Below are positions 45,601-56,240 of a DNA stretch of 64,000 nt, piece after piece. The notes under the pieces were generated by a model that had not been told where the DNA came from, ran no database searches, and saw nothing but the letters and a program-made list of their open reading frames with translations. Every line of letters starts with the position of its first letter. Within the stretch, counting starts at the first letter, position 1. The DNA lies in contig NC_068939.1 of NCBI RefSeq assembly GCF_016801865.2, positions 75,523,517 through 75,587,516 of the forward strand. The letters run 5' to 3'. Source of the stretch: Culex pipiens pallens. Lineage: Eukaryota; Arthropoda; Insecta; Diptera; Culicidae. The position numbers and the translations under genes are program-made.

Positions 45601-45699
45601 TTTTCTTTTTAAATGTACTTTTTTTACATATAAATGAAACATTTGTATAAGGGGTCATCCACAAAACACGGATAAGGGGCCATACACAAATCTGGGTAT

Positions 45700-47424
45700 A
45701 CAAGAACTCCCGGAAGTCATGCCTTAGATATCTACTTGATCAACGGGGGTCTATATGGGTGAACTAACCATCGGTATAGCTTCAGGTAGCTTCAGTGAAC
45801 CACGATGGATATTCTGGGGTACGTTTGATTGTTATGAGTCCTCCAGGAACTTCCGGAAGTTATGACCTGATGATCTACCTGACCAACGGGGGTCTCTATG
45901 GGTGTATTAACCATCGGTATAGCTTCAGGTAGCTTCAGTGAACCACGATGGATAACCTTCGTCATGTTGGATTGTTATGGGTCCTCCAGGAACTCCCGGA
46001 AGTTATGACCTGATGATCTACCTGATCAACGGGGGTCTATATGGGTGTATTAACCATCGGTATAGCTTCAGGTAGCTTCAGTGAACCACGATGGATATTC
46101 TGGGTTACGTTGGATTGTTATGGATCCTCCAGGAACTCCCGGGAGTTACGACCTGATGATCTACATGATCAACGCGGGTCTATATGGGTGTATTAACCAT
46201 CGGTATAGCTTCAGGTAGCTTCAGTGAACCACGATGGATACCCTTCGCCATGTTGGATTGTTATGGGTCCTCCAGGATTTCCTGGAAGTTATGACCTGAT
46301 GATCTACCTGATCAACGGGGGTCTATATGGGTGTGTTAACCATCGGTATAGCTTCCGGTAGCTTCAGTGAACCATGATGGATATTCTGGGTTACATTGGA
46401 TTGTTATGGGTCCTCCAGGAACTCCCGGGAGTTATGACCTGATGATCTACCTGATCAACGGGGGTCTATATGGGTGTATTAACCATCGGTATAGCTTCAG
46501 GTAGCTTCAGTGAACCACGATGAATACCCTTCGCCATGTTGGATTGTTATGGGTCCTCCAGGAACTCCCGGAAGTTATGACCTGATGATCTACCTGTTCA
46601 ACGGGGGTCTATATGGGTGTATTAACCATCGGTATAGCTTCAGGTAGCTTCAGTGAACCACGATGGATATTCTGGGTTACGTTGGATTGTTATGGATCCT
46701 CCAGGAACTCCCGGGAGTTACGACCTGATGATCTACATGATCAACGCGGGTCTATATGGGTGTATTAACCATCGGTATAGCTTCAGGTAGCTTCAGTGAA
46801 CCACGATGGATACCCTTCGCCATGTTGGATTGTTATGGGTCCTCCAGGATTTCCTGGAAGTTATGACCTGATGATCTACCTGATCAACGGGGGTCTATAT
46901 GGGTGTGTTAACCATCGGTATAGCTTCCGGTAGCTTCAGTGAACCATGATGGATATTCTGGGTTACATTGGATTGTTATGGGTCCTCCAGGAACTCCCGG
47001 GAGTTATGACCTGATGATCTACCTGATCAACGGGGGTCTATATGGGTATATTAACCATCGGTATAGCTTCAGGTAGCTTCAGTGAACCACGATGGATAAC
47101 CTTCGTCATGTTGGATTGTTATGGGTCCTCCAGGAACTCCCGGAAGTTATGACCTGATGATCTACCTGATCAACGGGGGTCTATATGGCTGTATTAACCA
47201 TCGCTATAGCTTCAGGTAGCTTCAGTGAACCACGATGAATACCCTTCGCCATGTTGGATTGTTATGGGTCCTCCAGGAACTCCCGGGAGTTATGACCTGA
47301 TGATCTACCTGATCAACGGGGGTCTATATGGGTATATTAACCATCGGTATAGCTTCAGGTTACTGCAGTGAACCACGATGGATATTCTGGGGTACGTTGG
47401 ATTGTTATGGGTCCTCCAGGAACT
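45700..47424 (+). repeat. Forward 143-bp tandem array, 12 units
   Basis: TCGGTATAGC recurs at 45771, 45914, 46057, 46200, 46343, 46486 and 46629 and on at the same step (46772, 46915, 47058, 47201, 47344; the 47201 copy reads TCGCTATAGC), always exactly 143 bp. Two unit types alternate: A (GATATTCTGGGTTACGTTGG) and B (TACCCTTCGCCATGTTGG), giving a 286-bp dimer. Units 46057-46628 and 46629-47200 are near copies, a 572-bp tetramer level. Alternation breaks once near 47058-47201 (B followed by B). Confidence 0.9.
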
Positions 47425-48640
47425 CTTCACTGAAGTTACCTGAAGCTATACCGATGATTAATTCATCCATATAAACCTCCGTTGATCTGGCAGATATCCA
47501 GGTCATGACTTGCAATAGTTCCTTGACCACCTATAACAATTCAACGTACCTCAGAGTATCCTTCGTGGTTCAGTGAAGCTACCTGAAACTATACCGATGG
47601 TTAATACACCCATATAGACACCCGTTGATCATGTAGATCATCAGGTCATAACTCCCGGAAGTTCCTGGAGGACCCATAACAATCCAATGTAATCTAGAAT
47701 ATCCTTCGTGGTTCACTGAAGCTACCTGAAGCTTTACCGATGGTCAATACACCCATATAGACCCGCGTTGATCAGGTAGATCATCAGGTCATAACTCCCG
47801 GGAGTTCTTGGAGGACCCATAACAATCCAACATAGCGAAGGATATCCATCGTGGTTCACTGAAGTTACCGGCAGCTATACCGATGGTTAATATACCCATA
47901 TAGACCCGCGTTGATCAGGTAGATCATCAGGTCATAACTCCCGGGAGTTCTTGGAGGACCCATAACAATCCAACATAGCGAAGGATATCCATCGTGGTTC
48001 ACTGAAGCTACCTGAAGCTATACCGATGATTAATACACCCATATAGACCCCCGTTGGTCAGGTAGATCATCAGGTCATAACTTCCGGGAGTTCCTGGAGG
48101 ACCCATAACAATCCAACATGGCGAAGGGTATCCATCGTGATTCACTGAAGCTACCTGAAGCTATACCGATGGTTAACATACCCATATAGACCCGCGTTGA
48201 TCAGGTAGATCATCAGGTCATAACTTCCGGGAGTTCCTGGAGGACCCATAACAATCCAACGTAACCCAGAATATCCATCGTGGTTCACTGAAGCTACCGG
48301 AAGCTATACCGATGGTTAATACACCCATATAGACCCCCGTTGGTCAGGTAGATCATCAGGTCATAACTTCCGGGAGTTCCTGGAGGACCCATAACAATCC
48401 AACATGGCGAAGGGTATCCATCGTGATTCACTGAAGCTACCTGAAGCTATACCGATGGTTAACACACCCATATAGACCCGCGTTGATCAGGTAGATCATC
48501 AGGTCATAACTCCCGGGAGTTCCTGGAGGACCCATAACAATCCAATGTAACCCAGAATATCCATCATGGTTCACTGAAGCTACCGGAAGCTATACCGATG
48601 GTTAATACACCCATATAGACCCCCGTTGGTACCCCGGATA
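47425..48640 (-). repeat. Inverted 143-bp tandem array, 9 units
   Basis: GCTATACCGA (or close variants) recurs at 47445, 47588, 47731, 47874, 48017, 48160, 48303, 48446 and 48589, again exactly 143 bp. The switch of orientation is abrupt: CTCCAGGAACTC of a forward unit is followed directly by TTCACTGAAGTTACC of an inverted unit. The first inverted units near the junction are the most diverged, and the outer ones are the most uniform. Confidence 0.9.
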
Positions 48641-49045
48641 CCCAGATTTGTGGATGGCCCCTTATCCGTGTTTTGTGTAAGACCCCTTATAAAAATGTTT
48701 CATTTATATGTAAATAAAGTACATTTAAAAAGAAAACCCCATTTTACGCTAAAACCCCGCAATAACGCTCCCCCGATTTGCGCGCATTAGAGCGTTATTT
48801 GGGGGGAGCGTTATTTCGGGGTTTGCGCGCAATTCGGGGGGCGCAAAACGGGGGAGGCGCAATCGGGGGGAGCGTATTTAGGGGATTTAGTGTAATTGAT
48901 ACAGGGAAATTCATGTCAAATTGTTGTCAGTTTATATTTTTTCTGTTTCTGTTTGATGATGAAAACATAAAAAATAATATGTTTCCTGATTTTTGGGCCA
49001 ATTATGAATAAATTAACTTGAAAAAATATTTGCAACGGCCTCGTG

Positions 49046-49104
49046 TTTAAGAGACATTTTTTAAATAAGGGGGGGGGGGGATTATTTAAAAAATGTCTCT
49101 TAAA
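49046..49104. repeat. Perfect 23-bp hairpin with a G-run loop
   Basis: TTTAAGAGACATTTTTTAAATAA (given here only as 49046-49068) is followed by 12 G plus A, then its exact reverse complement at 49082-49104. It sits four bases after the end of the GGCCGTTGC element. It could be a minimal MITE or a replication-slippage product. Confidence 0.85.
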
Positions 49105-49500
49105 TCCGGGGTATTTTAAAAAACTTACAAATTTTAATGAAAATTGGAGTATAATCTATTGAAAAACGACAAAAACACCTTTTTATCATAGCTGCTTTTC
49201 AATAATTATTTATTTAGGATTATTTTTTGTACAAAAAAATATTAAAAAATAACTTTCGACCTTTTGTCTTTTTGACGTTATGCATTGCATTTTTTCTTAG
49301 GTCATTCCGACAACTTCCTATTCTATTGTACCGCTACATTCATACATTCATTTTGTATAGATATTAATGACCAAATAGACGTGAATTGTACCGACGTATT
49401 GTACCGATAATTCATGCCATATATACGCATGAATTTTCTTTCGAAAAAATGTTATAGAAATGCCTTAAATTTTTTTGATTTTTTGTTTATTATCATTGTT
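49105..49500. other. AT-rich spacer
   Basis: Contains a TTTCGACCTTTTGTCTTTTTG stretch (about 49254) and repeated TTGTACCG words (49325-49410). Nothing else recognised. Confidence 0.4.
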
Positions 49501-49504
49501 TTCC

Positions 49505-49900
49505 AGAACCCGTGGTGTAGGGGTAAGCGTGATTGCCTCTGACCCAGTCGGCCTGGGTTCGATCTCAGAAGGTCCCGGTGGCATTTTTCGAGACGAGATT
49601 TGTCTGATCACGCCTTCCGTCGGACGGGAAGTAAATGTTGGCCCCGGACTAACCTAAAGGTTAGGTCGTTAGCTCAGTCCAGGTGTAGGAGTCGTCTCCC
49701 TGGGTCCTGTCTCGGTGGAGTCGCTGGTAGGCAGTTGGACTCACAATCCAAAGGTCGTCAGTTCGAATCCCGGGGTGGATGAAAGCTTAGGTTTTTGCAT
49801 TTGCCTCAACAATCAAGCCTTCGGACACTTAGTTTCGAGTAGGAATCTCGCAATCGAGAACGCCAAGGCAATGCTGTAGAGCGAATAATTTAGATTTTTT
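49505..49900 (+). mobile_element. Two-headed (dimeric) tRNA-derived SINE
   Basis: The first head (49507-49580) has a box-A-like GTGGTGTAGGGGTAAGCG, a Gln/Glu-type anticodon arm around CCTCTGACCCAG, and B box GGGTTCGATCTC. The second head (about 49712-49785) has GGAGTCGCTGGTAGGCAGTTGG-like box A (CGCTGGTAGGCAGTTGG), CACAATCCAAAGG and B box AGTTCGAATCCC. A linker of about 130 bp separates them, and a body (GCCTTCGGACACTTAG, then GAGTAGGAATCTCGCAATCG) ends in a T/A-rich tail near 49890-49912. Culex Twin SINEs also have two tRNA-related units, but from memory with a shorter spacer, so this may be a distinct family. The body is shared with 4590-4835. Confidence 0.75.
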
Positions 49901-49912
49901 TTTCATTGTTTT

Positions 49913-50732
49913 TCTAACAGTTAACAGAATTTTAGCAAATTACTCATTTTTACAGCACAATTTTGTTTGCAACTTGAAAACATTAAAGTAATATCATTCT
50001 CCACAATCTGAAGTACATTTCCCTCCCTTTGCAACACTGCTCTGCTGCAAGCGCTGCATCATGCAAAACATATCGCTTTGACGTTGTTTGCTCGGGGGTT
50101 AGTCGTCGTGTTCCCTCATTTCCTTGGAACTCTTCCTTTCTCTAGTTCTGAGTTTGGGTTTTCCCCGCGACAGAAAAGCCTGTCACACACGTTTTGCATC
50201 TTGACTTTTTTGTCCCACCCGGTTCGAGGTTTCGAGGGTGGAAAAAAGCAAACAAGACAAAGAACAAGAGTCGAGCTTTCAAGGAGTTTTGTGTGAAAAT
50301 GGGATCTCTGGTGGAAAGTCGACAATGTGGGTGCACTGGGCGAAGAAAGAGAAAGATATACCTACCTTCACACACAACGACACAAGCAAATAAAGACGGT
50401 GAGAGTGAAAAACCGTGAAAGGATGAAATCGAGAGCTTTGAGAGGCTTTCTAGCGAATACACACATCTACGGTGGAAAAACGCATATAGATGATGGCGGT
50501 ATTTCACGAACATCGCCAAGTGCCTGTTTGTGAATACATCCTTGAATGGGATATGCTACTCTGCTCCAATTTATTTTTATCTTGTAAAAGCCATTGTTGG
50601 TTTCTGTTCCTGAAAAAGGTTTGTTGGGAAGTTTGTTGGATTTTTTTCAACCCGTAATCGTGGTGTTTTTCGGTTGAGCGTTGCAAAATCTTTAGAATCA
50701 AGGTAGAAATTTGTGATAAAGATATTTAATTA
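49913..50732. other. Probable single-copy DNA, no gene recognised
   Basis: Mixed composition. Several ORFs of 60-125 codons overlap on both strands (50078-50533) without family features. Confidence 0.4.
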
Positions 50733-50937
50733 AGGCCGTTGCAAATATTTTTTAAAGTTTATGTCCCTCGACTCTGACCAAATCATCAATGCAGAAAAAT
50801 GTATTTTAGATTGACTTCTATTTTCTTGGACATTTTGAAGTTTTATGGAAAAAGTATTTTTTTGCCCCTACTTTTTCAGACCAATTTTGAAGGGGGGGGG
50901 GGGGCGACATAAACTTTGAAAATATTTGCTACGGCCT
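50733..50937. mobile_element. GGCCGTTGC MITE, internally deleted copy
   Basis: AGGCCGTTGCAAATATTTTT at the left and AAAATATTTGCTACGGCCT at the right. At 205 bp it retains both ends (including GTCCCTCGACTCTGACC and the GACCAATTTTGAAG-G-run segment) but lacks most of the 489-bp interior of the copy at 32591-33079. Confidence 0.8.
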
Positions 50938-51760
50938 TACTTGAAACAAAAAAATGAAACAGATTTTTTTTTGGATTACGAAATCATTGTGCCTTTTAAA
51001 TAAAAAAAAGTTAAAATTTCAGATATGGAAACAAGAAATTTTAAAAAGATTTATGCATCTCTATAAGACTAAGTCTCTATCAGCTAACATGAAAAGTTTT
51101 TCTCGATTTTTGTTAAAAAATGCCCTAAGACGCAATTTTGATCCCTAATCACGATTATGCTTTATCATTCGAAAAAGGCATGTTTTTCAATTTTGTTTTC
51201 TCGAATTAGATGAAAATTTGCAGCAATGGGGCTATATATTTTCTATCAAGAATTTTGTTTCCAATCAAATCATTTTTTTTTGTAGATGTGAAAAAAAGAT
51301 TCTCAAATAGGTTTTTTTTCATAATAATTATTTATATTTCTTGTTAAAAATTTTGAGGAAAAAAGGTACAGAATTTTCAAAGTCCAAACGAAATTAGATA
51401 CATTTTCTAGATTGTTTGCACAATACAAAAATGTATTCATTGAAAAATGTTAAATAATATTGGCTTATTAGCTTTTCGGCGGTATGCGACAATAACTTTC
51501 AAGAAATTGTGTCCATAGGGAATTGCGAATTTAATATCAAGTTCCCCCTAAAAAAACTAAAAATTGACATTTTCGTTAAAAAAAAACTTGTAAAATCGAT
51601 TATTAATGTATTTTTAATCATATTTCGCTAATTTTAGGGACCAAATAGGAAAAAGTTTAAGAAAAAAAATATTATCATAAATTCATTGAAATTTTTGCCA
51701 AATTTTCAACAGTAGCTTAACTGTAATGACGTACAAAGCATTTTGTTATACTCTTGGCCT
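50938..51760. other. AT-rich spacer, nothing recognised
   Basis: Strongly AT-rich with homopolymer tracts. No gene, TIR or RNA signal. Confidence 0.5.
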
Positions 51761-51764
51761 CTTA

Positions 51765-52285
51765 GCCCAGCCCGAAAATTTGAGCTCATTTGTTTAAGGT
51801 TTAGTGGGTCCAGTTTTTAGATGAAGTTTCATAGAATTTTAATCAATTTAATTTATTTATTTTTCACTTTTTAACTCTTCTTGGAGAAAATTTTCCTGTA
51901 CCAGATGATTTTTTTAATATCTTATAGATTTCTTATAAGATTTGATCCGGGGAACAACTTATTACAACATTGCAAAAGTTCTATGAATTGATCCCAAAAA
52001 GATACAGGTTAAATTTTTTAACATTTTTTTTATTCTGCCAAAAAAAATCCTGTATCATTTTGAGATCAATTCCTAACGCTTTGTGATGATCTACAAAGTT
52101 GTTTCCTGGATCAAATCCCATAAGAATTTTTTTGTACAGAGTTTTGAAAACTTGCTCTAACAAGTGTGAAAAGTGAAAATTTCCTATAATAAATAGATTA
52201 AAATTCCATACTAACTTCAGGTCTGGACCCACTAAACCTCCACCAAATGAAATCAAATTTTAAGGATAGCTTTTGGGGCCATTAT
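51765..52285. repeat. Palindromic element of about 520 bp
   Basis: GGTTTAGTGGGTCCAG (about 51799) and CTGGACCCACTAAACC (about 52223) lie in opposed arms. Near the centre, GATTTGATCCGGGGAACAAC and GATCCCAAAAAGATACAGG pair with the complements of GTTGTTTCCTGGATCAAATC and CCTGTATCATTTTGAGATC. Arms are moderately diverged. No coding capacity. Confidence 0.7.
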
Positions 52286-52508
52286 GCTTGAAAAATTCGG
52301 TTGATGCGCTTGAAATTAAACACTTTTGTCTTTTTCATATATCCGTGAACTAAGCCATTTTCCATGCATTCCAAATTCAGAACCTAAAACAACAGATCTT
52401 TAAGCTTTTTTACTCATCGGAATGGTTTTTTAGTTGCCTATCCAACTTGTACCATGATGGATTCAGACAAAATTTTAATCAAAGTATTCGAGATCCTGAA
52501 TATATGTA

Positions 52509-52925
52509 CAGTCGACTCTCTGGCTGTCGATCTTCTCGATTTAAATATTGCTCCATTTACCGATGAAATTTTCAGTCCCTTCAAACTGCATACTACGATT
52601 CTCTTCATTCCTCGATATTTTCTCTTGCTTGAAGGATCTCTTCCTCGACGGCCCCTTGAATTCTTTTTGCTTTAAAAATCTCTTCTGGTTGTCAATAATT
52701 TTACTTTCTCATGGCTTGCATAGACATTTTTCTTTGAGAAAAGAAACTTTGAAGGGTGTTTGACATTTGTTTGTTTTTGTTTAGTGACGTTGCCATCGTT
52801 CTCTCTCATAGCTGGGTATCAGGAAAAAAATATTATCAATCTAGTCTTCATTTTGCATCGTTCTGTAAACTGATGATTCTCTTCTTTGACGGTCCCTTGG
52901 ATATTGACAACCAGAGAGTCGACTG
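52509..52925. mobile_element. Pogo-like TA-flanked MITE, 417 bp
   Basis: Perfect 15-bp TIR CAGTCGACTCTCTGG at 52509 and its complement ending at 52925, with TA at 52507-52508 and 52926-52927. CAGT-type ends with a TA target are typical of pogo/Tc1-mariner MITEs. ORFs inside lack transposase motifs. Confidence 0.85.
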
Positions 52926-52927
52926 TA

Positions 52928-54225
52928 TTAATTTTGAGGCTCATCGAAAAGGTCTTTCAAATACCTAACTAAAAAAAATAACATAAATCGAATTGACGCA
53001 TGGAAGATTAATACGTAGAAAATTGTGTAATAAAAAATAATGTATTCTGATAAAGAATATGTTCGACTGAAAATTATCTATCGGTTCATGTTGGTTTTCC
53101 AGAAAATATGTATTGTTTAATACTAACTGAGACGCATGGTTCTAACTAGAAGTCAACAAAAATTATTAAAAATGAGTGTAAACGAAATTTAATACTAATT
53201 TAAAATAAAAGCAATGCAAAACATTCTGCAATACGTCATATAATATGGCTTATTCACAAACATTTAAAACTGACTTTAGCCACCATGTGCCTCCACGCAT
53301 GGTACTTCATATACGTTTTTTTCTGAAACACGCAATTTTCACCGATAGAAATTTAAGAATCGTACACATTCTTAATCAGAGATCACAAAAATGAAAAACA
53401 ACTGAATCCTAAATATTCAAATATTAAAATATTAAAAATGAAACACAACGACAACTGAATCCTAAAATAATCTTTTTAAAATATAACTCTAAAATTGTTC
53501 TAGATCTTTTTATAGGTAAATAAATAAATAAATATTTAATAAATTGTTTGTTACAAAAATCCACTTGGATAATGAAAAGATGAATTGATTTGCAAATCAT
53601 TATTTTTGAAAGTCTTCAAATAAGTTTAAAAATTTGAAAAAAAGCCTTCGAAACACATCATCACATCACATAATATTAGTTTTGAGACCTTGAAAACTTC
53701 ATTAATTTATTTTAAGTATTCATTGCAAAGACATTCTTTTAGTTTGGTTTAGGTGTACATTGGGGTGTAATAAAAAAGATTTTTTGCGGACATTCTGGGG
53801 CAAATGATTTAAACATGAGCTGGAGCCGATTATTAAAAAAAAATAACGAGCTTTGGTGGCCTGTAAAAAGCTGCAGAGGGCTCAAAACCTTAATGTTATA
53901 CCTGCGCAAAGATCTGACCTACAAGCCACTTATGTTGAAAATAATCACAAAATATAAATAACCACAAAAATCGACATTTTCGAAAAAAAATTAATCTTTT
54001 TACGGTTCGAATTACATTTAATATTCATAGGCGGATTACCAACTCCTGTTATGTTCAATCAAGCTCATATTTTGAGTAAGGGCTCAGTTTGCCCACCAGG
54101 ACAAGTCCCGTAAGTGCCTGCAATTAAAATCATTTTTGTAGTATCCTGGTGTTTAAATGGATGGGGAAAATAAAAATATGTCTGTCAATTTTAAACAATA
54201 TCAAAATTGTTGGGTGTGTTCGATG
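52928..54225. other. AT-rich DNA, nothing recognised
   Basis: No ORF, repeat boundary or RNA signal I can support, apart from AAATAAATAAATA tracts near 53517-53540. Confidence 0.5.
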
Positions 54226-54496
54226 CTACACGCAAAAAAGTCCGTTCGCGTAAACGTGAACAACGTACCATGAAAATAGGAAACAAAGCAAATTTTATGA
54301 TAAGATTTTGCACCGTGAACAAATGCATGTTTGCAATCGATTTTCATGAACGTTTGTTCACGAAAAACCGTAACGCCTGGTCTGGTTACGTTTTTCTTGT
54401 TTCCGTAGTCATAAACTTCGTTCATGGTACTAGGAAACAAATCATAAATTTGTTCACGCTATTGCAAACAAAAAACATGAATTTGTGGGCGTAGCC
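54226..54496. mobile_element. Palindromic MITE with GCTAC termini and GTTCATG/CGTGAAC words
   Basis: The left end GCTACACGCAAAAAAG and the right end TTTGTGGGCGTAGC are inverted. The interior has opposed GTGAAC and GTTCAC motifs (CGTAAACGTGAACAACGTAC; ATTTGTTCACGC) and ATTTTCATGAACGTTTGTTC near the centre. The vocabulary matches 17160-17347 and 61170-61318. Confidence 0.6.
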
Positions 54497-54728
54497 TCAG
54501 CTTTGAAACAGAGAAGAAGAACGTTCAGAAATCATTTAACGGGAAAGTGACAGTTGTAGGGTATCATTCACTGATTACGTGACGAACTATTTAATTTTTG
54601 CTCCGGTACGGATTTAATTTTCGAATAACTGCGGATGGCAAAATTAGATAATTTAATCGATTTTGGAATTTTTGGCCGCAAATGACAAATACCGGGAACC
54701 TACCCAATTCGAGGGCAGCCAACGGACC

Positions 54729-56240
54729 CTGGACCAACCTGGCCACTCCGGAACGGGTCACCGGTTACCGGTGGCCGTTTGGGGACACTTCGGAATTTGC
54801 AAGGAACCATGTCATGTGACGTATCAAAATTCATCAAATTAAAAAGTATTACCATTTAAAGTGATGCCAATGTCCGCTGACCCAACCTGGCCACTCCGGA
54901 ACGGGTCACCGGTTACCGGTGGCCACTTGGGGACACTTCGGAATTTGCAAGGAACCATGTCATGTGACGTATCAAAATTCATCAAATTAAAAACTATGAC
55001 CATTTTAAGTGATGCCAACGTCCTCTGGTTCAACCTGGCCACTCCGGAACAGGTCACCGGTTCCCGGTGGCCACTTGGGGACACTTCGGAATTTGCAAGG
55101 AACCATGTCATGTGACATATCAAAATTCATCAAATTAAAAACTATGACCATTTTAAGTGACGCCAACGTCCTTTGGTTCAACCTGGCCACTCCGGAACAG
55201 GTCACCGGTTCCCGGTGGCCACTTGGGGACACTTCGGAATCTGCAAGGAACCATGTCATGTGACGTATCAAAATACATCAAATTAATAACTATGACCATT
55301 TTAAGTGATGCCAACGTCCTCTGGTTCAACCTGGCCACTCCGGAACAGGTCACCGGTTCCCGGTGGCCACTTGGGGACACTTCGGAATTTCCAAGGAACC
55401 ATGTCATGTGACATATCAAAATTCATCAAATTAAAAACTATGACCATTTTAAGTGATGCCAACGTCCTCTGGTTCAACCTGGCCACTCCGGAACAGGTCA
55501 TCGGTTCCCGGTGGCCACTTGGGGACGCTTCGGAATCTGCAAGGAACCATGTCATGTGACATATCAAAATTCATCAAATTAAAAACTATGACCATTTTAA
55601 ATGATGCCAACGTCCTTTGGTTCAACCTGGCCACTCCGGAACAGGTCACCGGTTCCCGGTGGCCACTTGAGGACACTTTAAAATTTCCAAGGAACCATGT
55701 CATGTGACATATCAAAACTCATCAAATTAAAAACTATGACCATTTAAAGTGATGCCAACGTCCACTGGTTCAACCTGGCCACTCCGGAACGGGTCACCGG
55801 TAACCGGTGGCCACTTGGGGACACTTCGGAATTTGCAAGGAACCATGTCATGTGGCGTATCAAAATTCATCAAATTAAAAACTATGACCATTTTAAGTGA
55901 TGCCAACGTCCTCTTATCCAACCTGGCCACTCCGGAACGGGTCACCGGTAACCGGTGGCCACTTGGGGACACTTCGGAATCTGCAAGGAACCATGTCATG
56001 TGGCGTATCAAAATTCATCAAATTAAAAACTATGACCATTTTAAGTGATGTCAACGTCGTCTAATCCAACCTGGCCACTTCGGAACGGGTCACCGGTAAC
56101 CGGTGGCCACTTGGGGACACTTCGGAATTTGCAAGGAACCATGTCATGTAACGTATCAAAATTCATCAAATTAAAAACAATGGCCATTTTAAGTGATGCC
56201 AACGTCCTCTGGTTCAACCTGGCCACTCCGGAACGGGTCA
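54729..56240 (+). repeat. 148-bp satellite array, about 10.2 units
   Basis: CTGGCCACTCCGGAAC recurs every 148 bp from 54739 to 56219 (11 starts; one copy has CTTCGG). Each unit has a GC-rich half containing the 15-bp palindrome CACCGGTTACCGGTG (or TAACC/TTCCC variants) and an AT-rich half (CAAAATTCATCAAATTAAAA). Neighbouring units share variants in blocks: the TTCCCGG form from about 55045 to 55660 and TAACCGG after about 55800, as expected from local homogenisation. ORFs of 84-88 codons on both strands are a by-product of the repeat. The array ends mid-unit at GGAACGGGTCA, where an 8-bp repeat begins. Confidence 0.9.

Larger units (their letters stand above)
45435..48892. mobile_element. 3.46-kb TA-flanked element built of two opposed 143-bp tandem arrays
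   Basis: TIR CACTAAATCCCC / GGGGATTTAGTG, with TA at both flanks (45433-45434 and 48893-48894). Each end has a G-rich minisatellite, then an inverted-repeat link (GATAAGGGGCCATACACAAA at about 45672, complement GGATGGCCCCTTATCC at about 48652), then tandem 143-bp units. Twelve units run forward (to about 47424) and nine run inverted (about 47425-48640). There is no ORF longer than expected by chance and no transposase. It inserted into a GGCCGTTGC MITE. It resembles Drosophila FB foldback elements in plan (inverted arrays of short direct repeats), but the sequence and TA target differ from what I know of FB. Confidence 0.85.
44373..49041. mobile_element. GGCCGTTGC MITE enlarged by nested insertions
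   Basis: The left end AGGCCGTTGCAAATATTTTT (44373) and right end AAAAATATTTGCAACGGCCT (49041) match 32591-33079. Internal homology resumes at 45165-45434 (CTCAACTCTGGCCAAATCGA; GTGTTTTAAAATGCATT) and 48895-49041. The intervening pieces are an AT-rich insert (about 44410-45160, with ATTCTTTCAAACAT words like those near 23250-23660) and the 143-bp array element (45435-48892). Confidence 0.7.

Noticed and set aside
45700..48640. CRISPR-like array
   Set aside because: The 143-bp unit is repeated as a whole with no unique spacers, the two halves are inverted, and the DNA is clearly insect, so it is satellite-type repetition.
54839..56048. Repeated 84-99 codon ORFs on both strands of the 148-bp satellite
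   Set aside because: They recur once per unit with overlapping antisense ORFs, and 148 is not a multiple of 3, so they cannot form one protein. No family signature.
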